Assembly (NCBI GenBank): GCA_019454185.1
Contig: CP075368.1
Span: 1,736,001 to 1,800,000, forward strand
DNA length: 64,000 bases
From: Phycisphaeraceae bacterium
GTDB lineage: Bacteria; Planctomycetota; Phycisphaerae; Phycisphaerales; UBA1924
Direction of reading: 5' to 3'
Position numbers and translations under genes: made by a program. The notes beneath the pieces were generated by a model. The model was not told where the DNA came from. It saw only the letters and a list, made by a program, of their open reading frames with translations, and made no database searches. Below, piece after piece: positions 18,146 through 28,562 of this stretch (position 1 is the first letter of the stretch; every line of letters starts with the position of its first letter).

Positions 18146-18848
18146 CGGGGGCATCGGGGTCCGCATCGTTCCACTCAAGACTGCCACCCGGAACTCCGGC
18201 GGCGAACTCCAGATGCAGCACGCGCCGGTGCGTGGCGGCTCGCGCTTTGTGCGAGCTGTGCAGCAATAGGGGTCGAAACGCGACCACATCGCCGATCTCC
18301 GCGGTGCACGCTACAGGCGAGCCATTTGAGATCAGTGCGTTCGAACGAGACTCATCGAGGAACCCCTCGCGATGCGTGCCGGGCAGGACGAGAAGCGGAC
18401 CGTTCGAATCGTCGCACGGATCGAGATGCAGCCGCAGTGTGAGCACTCGCTCAAGGACGCACGCGGGAGGTTTGACGTGGGCCACGCCGTCCTTGATAGA
18501 CCATGGGCCGAAACCGGGAGTGTCGACGCGATCCTTGACGGCGATCGTCGTGTCCTGGTGCCATGGGACGCGCCAGTTGGAATCGGGCGTCTTGTCAAAG
18601 AGAATGGCGCGTGTCACGCGGGCTCCGGGACCGAGGACCACATCAGCGAGCGCACGCAGCTGCGGGGATCGGGCGAGCATGGCCAGCGCCTGGCTGTTCG
18701 CCAGAGCGTTCCGAATGCCGCCTGAAGGAACAACGGGAAGCGTTGCTCGCACGCGCTCGATCTCGTCACGCTCGATGATGCCTGGACACAGGGCGTATCC
18801 AAGCGAATCAATGTGATGAGCGAACTGCATCATCTCAGCACGTCGCAT
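18129..18848 (-). CDS. Phytanoyl-CoA dioxygenase (PhyH) family Fe(II)/2-oxoglutarate enzyme
   Basis: The 239-residue protein has the PhyH double-stranded beta-helix core. The iron-binding HxD is in PWHQDTT (His97, Asp99), and the distal His is in LLLHSSHKA, followed by an Arg-rich segment (HRRVLHLEF) that would bind 2-oxoglutarate. Family members hydroxylate diverse small molecules, so the substrate cannot be inferred. It lies just downstream of trxB on the same strand (trxB ends at 18858), so they may share a transcript. The first Met at 18848 is used; Met at 18833 is possible. Confidence 0.87.
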   Translation of the reverse strand: MRRAEMMQFAHHIDSLGYALCPGIIERDEIERVRATLPVVPSGGIRNALANSQALAMLARSPQLRALADVVLGPGARVTRAILFDKTPDSNWRVPWHQDTTIAVKDRVDTPGFGPWSIKDGVAHVKPPACVLERVLTLRLHLDPCDDSNGPLLVLPGTHREGFLDESRSNALISNGSPVACTAEIGDVVAFRPLLLHSSHKARAATHRRVLHLEFAAGVPGGSLEWNDADPDAPVSAGR

Positions 18849-18857
18849 ACATGGACT

Positions 18858-19859
18858 TCAGTGAACGCCCGTCGCGGCGAGCCAGCGCTCGGCGTCGAGT
18901 GCGGCCTGGCAGCCCATACCGGCGGCGGTGACGGCCTGGCGGTAGACGCTGTCGGAGACATCGCCTGCGGCGAAGACACCCTCGACGTTGGTCCGGCTGC
19001 TGCGGGTCCGGAGCGCGATGTATCCGGCTTCATCGAGCTCGATGCCGGCATCCTTCAGGAACTTGGTAGCGGGCGTGTGGCCGATGGCGATGAAGAGCCC
19101 CCTGACATCGAGCGTGGAGAGCTCGCCGGTCACGGTGTCCTTGAGTTGGACGCCGCTGATCTTGTCCTCGCCGAGGACATCGACGACGACCTTGTTCCAG
19201 AGTACCTTGGCGTTGGGGCGGCTGAGGAACCGCTCCTGCATGATCTTGCTGGCGCGGAAGGAGTCGCGGCGGTGGATGATGTAGACCTCGCTTGCGAACT
19301 TGGTCAGGTAGGTGGCTTCTTCCATCGCGGTATCGCCTCCCCCCACCACCGCGAGGGGCTGGTTGCGGAACGCGGGAAGCGCACCATCGCAGACGGCGCA
19401 GGCGGAGACGCCGCCTCCCATGGTGGCGAGTCGCATCTCGTTGGGGAGACCGATCCAGTTTGCGGTTGCGCCGGTCGCGATGATGACGGCGTGGGCGCGG
19501 ACGATCCCGTTCGATTGGGTGTGGAGCTCGAAGGGGCGTTTCGAGAAGTCGCAGCGGACGACGTCGTCGCCCATGATGCGTGTGCCGAAGCGCTCGGCCT
19601 GGGCCTGGAACTTGCCCATCATCTCGGGGCCCATGACGCCGTGCTCGAATCCGGGATAGTTCTCGACCTCGGTGGTGAGCATGAGCTGGCCACCGGGAAG
19701 GACGATGCTGGGGTCCTGCTTGGGAACGCCGACGATGGAGAGCGGGGCGAGGTTCGCGCGGGCGGCGTAGATCGCGGCGGTCCAGCCCGCGGGACCGGAG
19801 CCGATGATGACGAGTTTCTCGACTGAGCCGACACCGGGAGTGGTTGAGCTGGAGGCCAA
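18858..19859 (-). CDS. trxB: Thioredoxin reductase
   Basis: This FAD enzyme passes electrons from NADPH to thioredoxin. The 334-residue protein has the FAD motif GSGPAG at 20-25, the redox pair CAVC at 154-157, the NADPH motif [10 protein letters not shown] and the C-terminal [10 protein letters not shown] start at TTG 19859 because AGGAG lies about eight bases before it and the flavin domain begins soon after; the frame is open much further upstream but runs antisense into the next gene. No thioredoxin gene is adjacent. Confidence 0.95.
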   Translation of the reverse strand: MASSSTTPGVGSVEKLVIIGSGPAGWTAAIYAARANLAPLSIVGVPKQDPSIVLPGGQLMLTTEVENYPGFEHGVMGPEMMGKFQAQAERFGTRIMGDDVVRCDFSKRPFELHTQSNGIVRAHAVIIATGATANWIGLPNEMRLATMGGGVSACAVCDGALPAFRNQPLAVVGGGDTAMEEATYLTKFASEVYIIHRRDSFRASKIMQERFLSRPNAKVLWNKVVVDVLGEDKISGVQLKDTVTGELSTLDVRGLFIAIGHTPATKFLKDAGIELDEAGYIALRTRSSRTNVEGVFAAGDVSDSVYRQAVTAAGMGCQAALDAERWLAATGVH

Positions 19860-19933
19860 GGTGGTGTCTCCTCGCGGCGCGTGGAGATTCGCGCCGGGGT
19901 ATCGTTGCTTTCGATGCCGCGGGATCGGAGGCG

Positions 19934-21535
19934 TTACTTGAGCTGACCGGTGTCGGCCATGTGCTGACGCTGGAGGGAAAGGATGGGAGGCCAGGCGAGA
20001 TAGTCGGCGTTTGCGATGTTGTCGGCTGTGTTCTGGACTCGGCGCGCCCAGTCTTTGCCTCCGTTGCCGCCGACGGAGTAGAGGATGAACTGTGAGTCGT
20101 CGATCTGGCGAGAGAAATTCTGGCCGCTGGTCACGATGCTGATGTCGTGGGGCTTGGGAACTTCGCGGTCTCCAAACTGGGAGCGGGTGTCGCGGATGGG
20201 TACGAAGTACTCGAGCGGCGGCCTGGCCCCGCGTTCTCTGCGGGGGTTGAAGGGATCGGTCTCGAGCTGCTGGATCCAGATGGGGCGTACGGCGGCGAGT
20301 GTGGGCGGCCATTGCCCGCCGCTGACCTTTGCGCAGTACACGGCCAGGGCGTGGCGTGTGGCGACGGCTTCCGTACGAAGGACCTGTCGGAGGGCGAAGA
20401 TCTCGCCGAGGTCGGGGACTGTCGCCTGGATCACGCTCGAACTGGCGTCGAGCGACCTGTACTCGAAGGCCTGCGTCATTCTGGGGTCGAAGGCATCGAG
20501 CGTCCAGCGGCTGGTCCAGTCGTTGGTGATCTTGCTGAGGGTGTCGCGGATATCGAACCACGTCTTCTGGCGATCGGCGATGACATCCCACTTGGCGGCC
20601 TCTCCGAAGAGGCGGAGCGGGCGGTCGGAGCTTCCCAGGCGGGCGAGCGTGCTACCGAACGTGGCTTTGTTGATTCCAGCACGCTCGACGTAGACACGAG
20701 CGATGACCTGTTCGGCACCGATCGTGTCGGCCAGCGGGAGCGCGATGCGTTCGATCCCGAGGAACCCGCGTTCGTCGAGGCGGTCGATCACCGTTTTCAT
20801 GCGGTCGGCCGAGAGGGTGGGCGACGAGGCGAGTGAGTCGACGTAAGCGATATCGCGGACGCGCTCGAACGAGCGAGACATCTCCTGGATGGCCCAGATA
20901 ACCTCGACTGCGAACTCGCGATCTGCGATCTGGCGGCAGAAGAAGACCCAGTCGATGAGGAGGTCGATCGCTGCGTTCGGGTCGCCGGCTGCCGCGAGGC
21001 GCGTGGCTTCGACGTTGACCAGGCAGGCGACACGTTCAAATGCCGGGAGGTAGTGATGTCGAGCGGCGGAGAGGAGGGGCGGGTCGCCGAGATCTGTGTA
21101 TAGACGGTCACGGATCTGCGCTGCGGGAACCCCCTGGGCTCCGTAGGGCTGTCCGAAGCCGAATGCGATGCGGTAGTCGGGTTCCTGCGTGACCTGATGG
21201 ATCGCCTTCAGGACGGCCTGCTGCGACTCGCCCTGTGCCCACGTCTCGGCGGCGGCCCATGACTGTGAGCCAGCGGGGATGATCCTGGCGCGATCGAGGC
21301 GGTCAACGCCGACCGGGGGGGTCGCCATGCGAGCGATGACTGGGAGAATGACGGAATCGGACCTCAGTTCGGTGCGAATCATCCGGAAGGGCTGATTCAC
21401 ACGATTGACGAAGTCGTCTGCCAGTGCGAGGGCCGGCGTGGCCAGCGTGATCGCGATGGCGATGAGGGTGTGGAGCGGGCTGTGCATTGCGAGCTTGGAT
21501 GCTCGGGGTGGGCGGAGCGTTGAGCTGTTTTGCAT
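19934..21535 (-). CDS. Secreted protein of unknown function
   Basis: The product of about 533 residues has a signal peptide ([18 protein letters not shown], cleavage before DDFV) and is then mostly helical. Near the C-terminus, [23 protein letters not shown] followed by a Pro/Arg-rich stretch resembles segments seen in planctomycete secreted proteins of unknown role. No catalytic motif is evident. Start codons at 21553, 21535 and 21487 are all possible; the last would give the most usual signal-peptide length. It lies between the sigma factor and trxB, on the same strand as both. Confidence 0.65.
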   Translation of the reverse strand: MQNSSTLRPPRASKLAMHSPLHTLIAIAITLATPALALADDFVNRVNQPFRMIRTELRSDSVILPVIARMATPPVGVDRLDRARIIPAGSQSWAAAETWAQGESQQAVLKAIHQVTQEPDYRIAFGFGQPYGAQGVPAAQIRDRLYTDLGDPPLLSAARHHYLPAFERVACLVNVEATRLAAAGDPNAAIDLLIDWVFFCRQIADREFAVEVIWAIQEMSRSFERVRDIAYVDSLASSPTLSADRMKTVIDRLDERGFLGIERIALPLADTIGAEQVIARVYVERAGINKATFGSTLARLGSSDRPLRLFGEAAKWDVIADRQKTWFDIRDTLSKITNDWTSRWTLDAFDPRMTQAFEYRSLDASSSVIQATVPDLGEIFALRQVLRTEAVATRHALAVYCAKVSGGQWPPTLAAVRPIWIQQLETDPFNPRRERGARPPLEYFVPIRDTRSQFGDREVPKPHDISIVTSGQNFSRQIDDSQFILYSVGGNGGKDWARRVQNTADNIANADYLAWPPILSLQRQHMADTGQLK

Positions 21536-21595
21536 GGCCGACGATGGTAGCACAAGCCGCGTGGAGCGTCCCCGTGAGCGGCGCGATGAGGGGGA

Positions 21596-21633
21596 TAAAA
21601 CGACACACGGGCACGCGTCGCTGCGTGCCCGTG
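21596..21633 (-). terminator. Terminator after the sigma-factor gene
   Basis: An 11-bp perfect stem, CACGGGCACGC (21606-21616) with GCGTGCCCGTG (21623-21633), has a 6-nt loop. On the minus strand a TTTT run follows shortly after the stem. It sits 21 bases after the sigma-factor stop. Confidence 0.85.
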
Positions 21634-21654
21634 CGATTCGAAGAGAGGGTTGAC

Positions 21655-22608
21655 TCAGCCGACGGTCTGGCCTGGGATCGGGGCCGAGTCCTGGGATTCG
21701 ACTTCCGTGGCGGCTTCTTCGCGTCCGGGTGCGGCGCGATAGAAGCGGCTGGGCTTGTCGTCGGTGATCTGCTGGTTGAGGCGGGTGAGGGCCTCGTCGA
21801 CGATCTGACGGACACGCTCGCGGCTGATGCCGATTTCTTCGGCGATCTGCTTGAGGGTGAGGGGCTCCTGACCGTCGAGACCGAACCGAAGGCGGAGGAT
21901 CATGGCCTCACGCTCGTCGATGGCTTCGAGCAGGCGGCGGAGGACGCCGAGCTCGTCGCCGCGGAGGACGTTGTCGTCGGGCGTCTTCATGCGAGCATCG
22001 GCGACGACGTCGGCAAGCGAGATCATCTCGCCGTCGCGGCTCTGGGGCTCGCGAACGGTCGAATTGAGAGCCCGAATGGCCCGCTTGATGATCTTGACCT
22101 TCTTGACCGGGATGTTCATCGCGTCGGCCAGCTGCTGGATCGACGGTGTGTAGCCGAGTTCGGCCTCAAGCTTGCGCTGCGCGACCTTCCACTTGGCGAT
22201 CAGCTCGACCATATAGGCCGGCACGTGGATCTGCTGGGTCGCGTTGATCAGGGCCCGCTTGATGGCCTGCTTGATCCACCAGGACGCGTAGGTGCTGAAC
22301 CGGGCACCTTGGGCCGGGTCGAAGCCCTCGACGGCCCTGAGAAGCCCGATGTTCCCCTCTTCGATCAGGTCAGTGAGGGGAAGACCCCGATTCATGTAGT
22401 TCTTGGCGATGGAAACGACCAATCGGAGATTGGCCCGAACCATGCGCTCACGCGCCTGGGGGCAGTTCTCGTTGATGATCGCCCAACCCAGTTCACGCTC
22501 ATCCTCGGCGGACAGCAGCGGTACCTCGTTTATGCCCCTTAAATAGAGCTGGAGGTCGGACTGCAGTTCCCGCCGGGCATAGCCCGACAGCTCGCTCTTG
22601 CCGCTCAC
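21655..22608 (-). CDS. RNA polymerase sigma70-family factor, group 1/2 (RpoD-related)
   Basis: The 317-residue protein has region 1.2 ([20 protein letters not shown]), region 2 with [19 protein letters not shown] and [13 protein letters not shown] (2.3/2.4), region 3 ([12 protein letters not shown]) and region 4 with [20 protein letters not shown] and SRERVRQI. There is no region 1.1 and no non-conserved insert, so it is smaller than E. coli RpoD (613 residues). It could be the housekeeping factor in short form or a group-2 alternative. The start at 22608 is the first Met of a good N-terminus. A hairpin terminator follows. Confidence 0.95.
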   Translation of the reverse strand: MSGKSELSGYARRELQSDLQLYLRGINEVPLLSAEDERELGWAIINENCPQARERMVRANLRLVVSIAKNYMNRGLPLTDLIEEGNIGLLRAVEGFDPAQGARFSTYASWWIKQAIKRALINATQQIHVPAYMVELIAKWKVAQRKLEAELGYTPSIQQLADAMNIPVKKVKIIKRAIRALNSTVREPQSRDGEMISLADVVADARMKTPDDNVLRGDELGVLRRLLEAIDEREAMILRLRFGLDGQEPLTLKQIAEEIGISRERVRQIVDEALTRLNQQITDDKPSRFYRAAPGREEAATEVESQDSAPIPGQTVG

Positions 22609-22942
22609 GTCTCATCCCACCTTCCGCGTGTGCGACCCGGACCTTCGTCGCCCGAGTCTCTCTCACCTTACAACATGACACGAAAATTCAAGAATGCCAC
22701 TCACTTTTGAGATTCGCCGCTAAATTGGTCCCGGTTGCATCGTCGGGGTCAAGTTGGCACTTGAAGTTTCTGTTGATCTGTGGCGTTATCGCTCCTAAGT
22801 CCCAATGAATGCGATACCTACACGGGCGTGCAGGGTCCGGATACATACCGAACAGTCCGAGAGACGCGCGGAAGCACGCGCGAATCACGTACAATCGTCC
22901 TCCTAGAAAGACGTCGCGAGGCCGCGCAGGCCTTGGAGACGT
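22609..22942. promoter_or_regulatory. Divergent intergenic region between the sigma gene and the UVR-motif gene
   Basis: These 334 bases hold the promoters of two divergent genes. The stretch 22675-22800 is clearly richer in A and T than its surroundings. A TACAAT hexamer at 22890-22895 is a possible -10 element for the plus-strand gene, but its -35 is poor. A GCGCG...CGCGC hairpin lies just before it. I see no tRNA or riboswitch. Confidence 0.4.
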
Positions 22943-22987
22943 ATGAAAGTACGCGAAGAATTGGCCGGTTGGCGACCCGAAACATGA
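22943..22987 (+). CDS. Possible 14-codon leader peptide coupled to the next gene
   Basis: An ATG at 22943, with GGAG four bases upstream, opens a frame of 14 codons (MKVREELAGWRPET). It ends in TGA that overlaps the next start codon as ATGA. The next gene has no obvious ribosome-binding site of its own, so ribosomes could be handed over. This is seen directly; that it is translated is inference. Confidence 0.35.
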   Translation: MKVREELAGWRPET

Positions 22988-23820
22988 ACAAAGACCTTAC
23001 TTCATTCTTGAACGAATGGCCCTACGAACCCGGTCACATCACAGCGCGGCTCGTTCAGGGGGCCGACGGCGAGGAGATGCTTCAGCTCAGGGTGGATCTG
23101 GGCGTGCTGCAGATGAAGCTCGACGGGCGCCCGGACGGGCAGAGGCCGGGGGGATTCGAGAGTCTGCTCGACCTGTACGAGGATCAGGCGGCGGGCCTCT
23201 CCGGGGCCGACGATCTGGATGTGGATCGGCGTGAGCAGCGCAAGGAGTTCGGGCGATCCGCTTTCGAGTCGGGTGAGGCAACCGAGGCGCCTCGATTTCT
23301 CGGAGCGGAGGAGTGCCGCCTGCTCAGGGAAGAAGCGGTGCAGTATTACCACCGGTACGTGGGCTTGCTGGCGATCGAGGACTTTGATCGCGTGATCAGG
23401 GATACGACGCGGAACCTGCGGCTGCTCGATTTCTGTGTGTCTCACGCCCAGATGGAGTCTGACCGTACCGCGCTGGAGCAGTTCAGGCCTTATGTCACGA
23501 TGATCCGTGCCCGTGCGTTGGCGGGGCGGTCGTTGCGTGAGAGCGAGCCGAAGGCGGCACTGGTCGCGATCGAGGAGGGGCTTGAAGCTCTGCGTCGGAT
23601 CTTCGATGAACAGGCCCCGGAGCAGTTCGAGCAATCAGCGGAGGTGCAGGCGTTGCGTGCCATGAGGGAGACCCTCGGGGCTCGAGTGCCTCAGCAGACG
23701 CCGGAGTTGCCGGTGAGCCAGACGGGCGAGTTGCAGGCCCGGCTTGCGAAGGCGATCGAGGATGAGAACTACGAGCTGGCCGCGATATTGAGGGATGAGA
23801 TTCGCCAGATCAAGGATTGA
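22984..23820 (+). CDS. UVR-motif (UvrB/UvrC-type) protein
   Basis: The 278-residue protein ends with a clear UVR motif at about 246-276 (LQARLAKAIEDENYELAAI, then LRDEI). The motif mediates UvrB-UvrC contact in excision repair, and also occurs in McsA-type and other adaptor proteins. The rest is unassigned: an N-terminal beta-rich part (HITARLVQGADGEEMLQLRV), then helical repeats with RALAGRSLRESEPKAALVAI. There is no nuclease or helicase motif. The start is ATG 22984, overlapping the leader ORF stop. A DNA-repair role is not proven by the motif. Confidence 0.75.
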   Translation: MNKDLTSFLNEWPYEPGHITARLVQGADGEEMLQLRVDLGVLQMKLDGRPDGQRPGGFESLLDLYEDQAAGLSGADDLDVDRREQRKEFGRSAFESGEATEAPRFLGAEECRLLREEAVQYYHRYVGLLAIEDFDRVIRDTTRNLRLLDFCVSHAQMESDRTALEQFRPYVTMIRARALAGRSLRESEPKAALVAIEEGLEALRRIFDEQAPEQFEQSAEVQALRAMRETLGARVPQQTPELPVSQTGELQARLAKAIEDENYELAAILRDEIRQIKD

Positions 23821-23848
23821 TCGGTTGGGCGGGTTGCTGAGGGGAAGT

Positions 23849-25645
23849 TCACGCTTTGGGCTTCGACGGCTGCTCATCGGAGAGGGGCGGCCTGTGTGGA
23901 GCCGGGGCGGCGAGCCCCTCGATCCGTTCGATAACTTCGCGAGTGAGGGATTCGGCTGCTGCGATCTCGTCGATGGCGACGATGCTTGCACCGGCCTCTT
24001 TGATGGCCATACCCGTGCGGAGCATGCCGGCGCGAGCGGCGATGAACGCGTCCGGTGCGCGTTGTCGGATCGCGCGGCACGCACGGATGGTGGCCTCATC
24101 GTCGGGGATCGCGAGCACCACGACGGACGCGCCCTCGATTCTGACGGCTTCGAGCACCTCTCGATTCGAGGCGTCGCCGTAGATGATTGATCTTCCGATC
24201 GCCCGCTGGGTCTCGATGGTTCTGGGGTTGAGCTCGATGATCGTGTAGGGGATTGAGAGAAGGTCGAGGCGGTCGGCGACGGCGCGTCCAACGGGGCCGA
24301 AGCCGGCGATGACAGCGCGACAGGTGATGGCGGCAGCGATGTCGGGATGGGGATCGGGGGTGTCGGCACGCAGCGAGGATGCGACGCTCCACGGGGCGAG
24401 CGGGGCGGGCGCGAGCTTGGGCGAGACGCTTCGAGCGGCCGCCATCAACCAGGGTGTGCAGACGAGGGAGAGGACCACGATCGGCAGGATCATGCCCATG
24501 GTCTGGGTGTCGAGCACTCCGGCGGTAAGAGCGACACCCAGGACAACCAGGGAGAACTCGCCGGCCTGAGAGAGCGAGAGACCCACCGTGGCAGAGACTG
24601 CCGGAGGGGCTCCCATCGACCAGGCGGTGAGCCCGATGCTGATGGCCTTCGTCGCGACGAGCCCGATGACACCGATCAGAATCGGGAGCCAGTTGTGAGC
24701 GAGCATCGCGGGATCGAGTTTCAGACCTACCGAGGCGAAGAAGATCGCGAGGAAGAGGTCTCTCATGGGCTCGAGCTGGCCCACGACCTGATGCCGGAAC
24801 GGGGTTGCGGCGAGCAGAAGACCAGCCACAAACGCGCCAAGTTCGGGGCTGAGACCGGCGAGCGTTGCGCCGCCTGCCGCGGCGAATGCGACGGCGGCGG
24901 AGACGATCAGGATGATCTCTCCCTTGGCGACACGAGCGGCCTCGTGCATGATTCGCGGGAGGATGAACTTGCCGAAGAGGAGGAACGCGATCACGAGCCC
25001 GACTTTGAGTGAGCCGGAGGCGATCTGGTCGAGGAGTGGCTGGGTCGCCGCGCTAGGGGCGGATGCATCGGGCGCGTGGTTGTGGCTGGACCATGCGGCG
25101 ATCATGGGGACTGCGGCGAGGATCGCCACGGCGAGGATGTCCTGCACGAGCAGGATGGTGAATGAGATGCGTCCGGCGAGTTGGCGGAGTTCGCGACGCT
25201 CGGAGAGGATGCGGGCGACAACAGCGGTCGAGGACATGGACATCGCGAGCCCGATGGTGAGTGACACGGGGAGGGAGAGTCCGACGAGCAGAGAGACGAC
25301 GGCGATGACGGCTGCGGAGAGGAGTGTCGAGGCCGCGCCGACGATCGTGACCGGCACGAGACCCTTGTTGCGTGAGGAGAGCTCCATGTGCAGCCCGATG
25401 CTGAACATGAGGAGGATCGTGGCGAGATGTGAGATTGACTCAACGGATTCGCTGTCGGAAACCCAACCGAGGGCGTTCGGGCCGATGATCGCGCCGGCGA
25501 GCACATACCCGGGGATCGTCGCCTGGCGCAGGCGCGTCATGAGCAACGCGAGGAGGCCGGACGCGGTGAGGATGACGACGAACCCGAAGAGCACGTTTGG
25601 CGTGTCCGGCGATGCCGAGGCGAGTGGCCAGACAAGACCTTTCAT
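23849..25645 (-). CDS. CPA2-family cation:proton antiporter with TrkA-N domain (KefB/YbaL-like)
   Basis: The 598-residue membrane protein exchanges protons for K+ or Na+. About twelve helices cover residues 15-400, with the conserved PGYVLAGAIIGP and ILLVQDILAVAIL segments and LSQAGEFSLVVLG later. A Rossmann-type TrkA-N (RCK) domain follows, with AVIAGFGPVGRAVAD near 440; it would bind NAD(H) and gate transport. The tail is basic and Pro-rich. Its start overlaps the mnmG stop by four bases (ATGA), so the two are translationally coupled. Confidence 0.93.
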   Translation of the reverse strand: MKGLVWPLASASPDTPNVLFGFVVILTASGLLALLMTRLRQATIPGYVLAGAIIGPNALGWVSDSESVESISHLATILLMFSIGLHMELSSRNKGLVPVTIVGAASTLLSAAVIAVVSLLVGLSLPVSLTIGLAMSMSSTAVVARILSERRELRQLAGRISFTILLVQDILAVAILAAVPMIAAWSSHNHAPDASAPSAATQPLLDQIASGSLKVGLVIAFLLFGKFILPRIMHEAARVAKGEIILIVSAAVAFAAAGGATLAGLSPELGAFVAGLLLAATPFRHQVVGQLEPMRDLFLAIFFASVGLKLDPAMLAHNWLPILIGVIGLVATKAISIGLTAWSMGAPPAVSATVGLSLSQAGEFSLVVLGVALTAGVLDTQTMGMILPIVVLSLVCTPWLMAAARSVSPKLAPAPLAPWSVASSLRADTPDPHPDIAAAITCRAVIAGFGPVGRAVADRLDLLSIPYTIIELNPRTIETQRAIGRSIIYGDASNREVLEAVRIEGASVVVLAIPDDEATIRACRAIRQRAPDAFIAARAGMLRTGMAIKEAGASIVAIDEIAAAESLTREVIERIEGLAAPAPHRPPLSDEQPSKPKA

Positions 25646-27597
25646 GTTTCGCGCGGCCTCACGGGAGCGTGGGTGGGGCGTTCGGCGCGGCGGGAGCGTT
25701 CGACGAGCACGGAGAGGAGTGTGATATCGGCGGGAGTGACGCCTTCGAGGCGTGCGGCCTGTCCGAAGGTGGCCGGGCGGAAGCGGTCCAGCGCGTGGCG
25801 GGCCTCGTTGCGGAGTGCGACGCAGGACGTGAAATCAAAGCCGAGAGGGATGCGTCGCGATTCGAGTTCGGCGTGACGCCGGATCTCGGCTCGCTGGCGG
25901 TTCAGCAGGGGGGCGTAGCGGCGGTCGGCAAGAACCGAGCGGAGCACGGGTATGGAAAGATCGGACGCGGCCGAACCGTGTGCGCCGGCGAGGTGTGACT
26001 GGAGTTCTTCAACAGAGAGATCCGATGAGCGGATGACATGGTCGAGCGACTGACCATTCAAGCGAGTGGCGTCGATCAGGGCTTGGGCTTGTGCGAGCCG
26101 ATCGCAACGGCGGCGGAAGACCCGCTGGCGATGATGGCCGATGCTGCTCGAGGAGAGGAGTCCGAGATCGATCGCGATGGGCGTGAGACGATCGGCGGTG
26201 TTGTCGGCGCGGAGCAGGAGGCGGTGCTCGGCGCGGCTTGTGAACATGCGATAGGGCTCGACGGGGGTCTTGGTGACCAGATCATCCATCATGACACCGA
26301 TGTACGCCTGGTCGCGTCCGAGCATGAACTCAGGTTCGCTGCGGACGAGGCGGGCGGCGTTGGTTCCGGCAATGAGGCCCTGGCCGGCGGCCTCTTCGTA
26401 GCCGCTGGTTCCGTTGATCTGCCCTGCGAGGAAGAGCCCGCGTACGGGTTTGGTCATACCGGTCGCGTAGATCTGATGGGGGCGGACCATGTCGTACTCG
26501 ACGGCGTAGCCGTAGCGGAGAATCTCGGCGTTCTCGCAGCCGGGCATGGCGCGGACAATTGCATCCTGCACATCGGCGGGGAGACTCGTGGAGATGCCGT
26601 TGCAGTAGATCCAGTCGTCTTCGAGCGATTCGGGCTCAAGAAAGACGCCGTGCGTGTCGCGTTCGGCGAATCGAACAACCTTGTCTTCGATCGAGGGGCA
26701 GTAGCGGGGTCCTACGGATTCGATCTGTCCGGAGAACATCGGAGCGCGGTGGAGGTTGGCGCGGATGAGTTCGTGGGCGGCGGCGTTGGTGGAGGTCTGG
26801 CGGCACTCGACCTGTGGGAGAAGGGGGAAGCGATCGAGGGCGAGGTCCCCCACTGTCCAGCCGGGAGCGGTGGTGTCGGCGGTGAGATCGCTGAAGGGTG
26901 TGGGCGGGGTGTCGCCATGCTGGGGCGGGAGGTCGTCCCAGCGGATGGAGCCCTTGCGGAGGCGGGGCGGTGTGCCGGTCTTCAGGCGTCCGAGTTCGAA
27001 GCCGAGTCGGCGGAGGGATGCGGCGATGCCGACCGCTGCGTGCTCGCCGTAGCGCCCGCCCTCGGCCTTGTGCTCGCCGCAGTGCATGAGGGCGCGCATG
27101 AAGGTGCCGGTGGTGAGAACGATCGCGTCGGCTGCGAGGGATTGGTGGCCCGTGGACGTTTGGATCTCCACGCCACGGACGAGGTCGCTGTCCGTCTGGA
27201 TGTGCTCAACGGTCGCGGCGATGACCCGGATCTCGGGACGGGAGGCGATAAGGGCTTGGACAGCGCGGGCGTAGGCGTGCTTGTCGCACTGGGCGCGCGG
27301 GCCGTGGACGGCTTCACCCTTGGAGGTGTTGAGGACCTTGAACTGGATGCCGGTGGCGTCGGTGGCGAGGCCCATGAGGCCGCCCAGGGCGTCGATCTCT
27401 CGAACGATCTGGCCCTTGGCGAGCCCGCCGATGGCGGGGTTGCAGGACATGACGCCGATCTTGGTTGGGTCGGCAGTGACCAGTGCGACTGTGGGCGGCT
27501 CACCGGGACGGACCGGGAGCAGGTTGGCAGCAGCCCACGCGGCTTCGACGCCGGCGTGGCCCCCACCGATGACAATGACGGAGTGCCGTCCCACCAT
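25642..27597 (-). CDS. mnmG: tRNA uridine-5-carboxymethylaminomethyl(34) synthesis enzyme MnmG
   Basis: MnmG, with MnmE, installs the cmnm5 group on the wobble uridine of several tRNAs, using FAD, NADH and folate. The 651-residue protein has the FAD motif GGGHAG at 11-16, the signature SCNPAIGGLAKGQIVREID, GLKTGTPPR-type RLKTGTPPRL near 205, and GQINGTSGYEEAAGQG near 395. The C-terminal helical domain is present. Neighbours are the WG-repeat gene upstream and the antiporter downstream. The only MnmE-like gene in the window is the short GTPase at 7220. Confidence 0.96.
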   Translation of the reverse strand: MVGRHSVIVIGGGHAGVEAAWAAANLLPVRPGEPPTVALVTADPTKIGVMSCNPAIGGLAKGQIVREIDALGGLMGLATDATGIQFKVLNTSKGEAVHGPRAQCDKHAYARAVQALIASRPEIRVIAATVEHIQTDSDLVRGVEIQTSTGHQSLAADAIVLTTGTFMRALMHCGEHKAEGGRYGEHAAVGIAASLRRLGFELGRLKTGTPPRLRKGSIRWDDLPPQHGDTPPTPFSDLTADTTAPGWTVGDLALDRFPLLPQVECRQTSTNAAAHELIRANLHRAPMFSGQIESVGPRYCPSIEDKVVRFAERDTHGVFLEPESLEDDWIYCNGISTSLPADVQDAIVRAMPGCENAEILRYGYAVEYDMVRPHQIYATGMTKPVRGLFLAGQINGTSGYEEAAGQGLIAGTNAARLVRSEPEFMLGRDQAYIGVMMDDLVTKTPVEPYRMFTSRAEHRLLLRADNTADRLTPIAIDLGLLSSSSIGHHRQRVFRRRCDRLAQAQALIDATRLNGQSLDHVIRSSDLSVEELQSHLAGAHGSAASDLSIPVLRSVLADRRYAPLLNRQRAEIRRHAELESRRIPLGFDFTSCVALRNEARHALDRFRPATFGQAARLEGVTPADITLLSVLVERSRRAERPTHAPVRPRET

Positions 27598-27618
27598 GCA
27601 GGATGCTATGGAGCATCG

Positions 27619-28547
27619 TTACTCTGCAGTGATCCACGTTGGGTGCGCCCAGACCACTTCACCATGGCGATTCACATAGCCGTTCGCTCCGACGAACGTC
27701 ACTTCGCACAAGCCGTTTTTGAAGCCGTATGCCCAGTCCCATTTCGGTTCGATGACCCAGTTCCCGGCGGCATCGATGCAACCCCACTTGCCGCCGACGG
27801 CTCTGACGGGCGCCACACCCTCTGAGAACTGGCCGGCCTCTGCGAACACGGGTTGAATGACGAATTGTCCTGTGTGATCCACATAGCCGACGCCACCTCC
27901 TTCCCATTTGAGACCGAGGCCGCCGGGTTCGACTGACGGATTGTATGGATCGAGGCATGTCGCGACCTTTCGACCAGAGGTGTCGATCCACCAATAGGTC
28001 CAGTCGCTTGCCGATTCTGCATCGAGGATCGAGAGAAATCTGCCCTTGAGCGAGATCTTTCCGACGAGAGCCCACCGTCGGTGTTGAAGCTCCTCGCGCT
28101 CTCGAACTGCGGCTCGATCGCCCACGAGCCGTCCGGGCGGATATAGCCGTGCAACCCGCCTGCGTTGCGGACGGGGGCGAGGCCGTGCGAGAAGTGCTGC
28201 GCCAATGTATACGAGGGCTGGATCACCCACTCGCCCTTCGTGTCGATGTAGCCATACAGGCCGTCTCGCGAGGCCCACGCGAGCCCCTCTGAGAAGGGGC
28301 TCGCGTGCTCAAATCGGGGTGTGATCCGCATCGACCCGGTTCGATCGATGTAGCCAGTGAGACCATTCACGTTGACCTGGAAGAGGTCGTCAGGCGACAG
28401 ATCGCCGGGCGGTACCAAGTCCGACGCTCGCCAGTACACCGGCACCATCGGGAGTCGCTCGCTCCGACATTCGCGTACGAGAATGGAGCTCGCCGCTGCC
28501 GACACAAGAGCAAGGCCCAAGAATGCCTTTCGATGGACGCGTGACAT
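27619..28547 (-). pseudogene. WG-repeat secreted protein, interrupted by a frameshift
   Basis: Two overlapping frames together encode one WG-repeat protein of about 309 residues. The N-terminal frame (from 28547) has a signal peptide and repeats such as GLTGYIDRTGSMRI, YGYIDTKGEWVIQP and HGYIRPDGSWAIEP, then loses repeat character after SFNTDGG. The other frame resumes with WALVGKISLKG and continues through VGYVDHTGQFVIQP and WGCIDAAGNWVIEP to the stop at 27619. A one-base deletion near 28072-28079, within or next to GGTGGGC on the coding strand, explains it. It may be a true pseudogene, a recoding site or an assembly error. WG proteins are usually surface or periplasmic, with unknown roles. 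Confidence 0.8.
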
Positions 28548-28562
28548 CGGGCCTGCTCCTCC

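Noticed and set aside
22609..22942. tRNA or small structured RNA in the sigma/UVR intergenic region
   Set aside because: No T-loop consensus or cloverleaf arms were found; only a weak hairpin is present.
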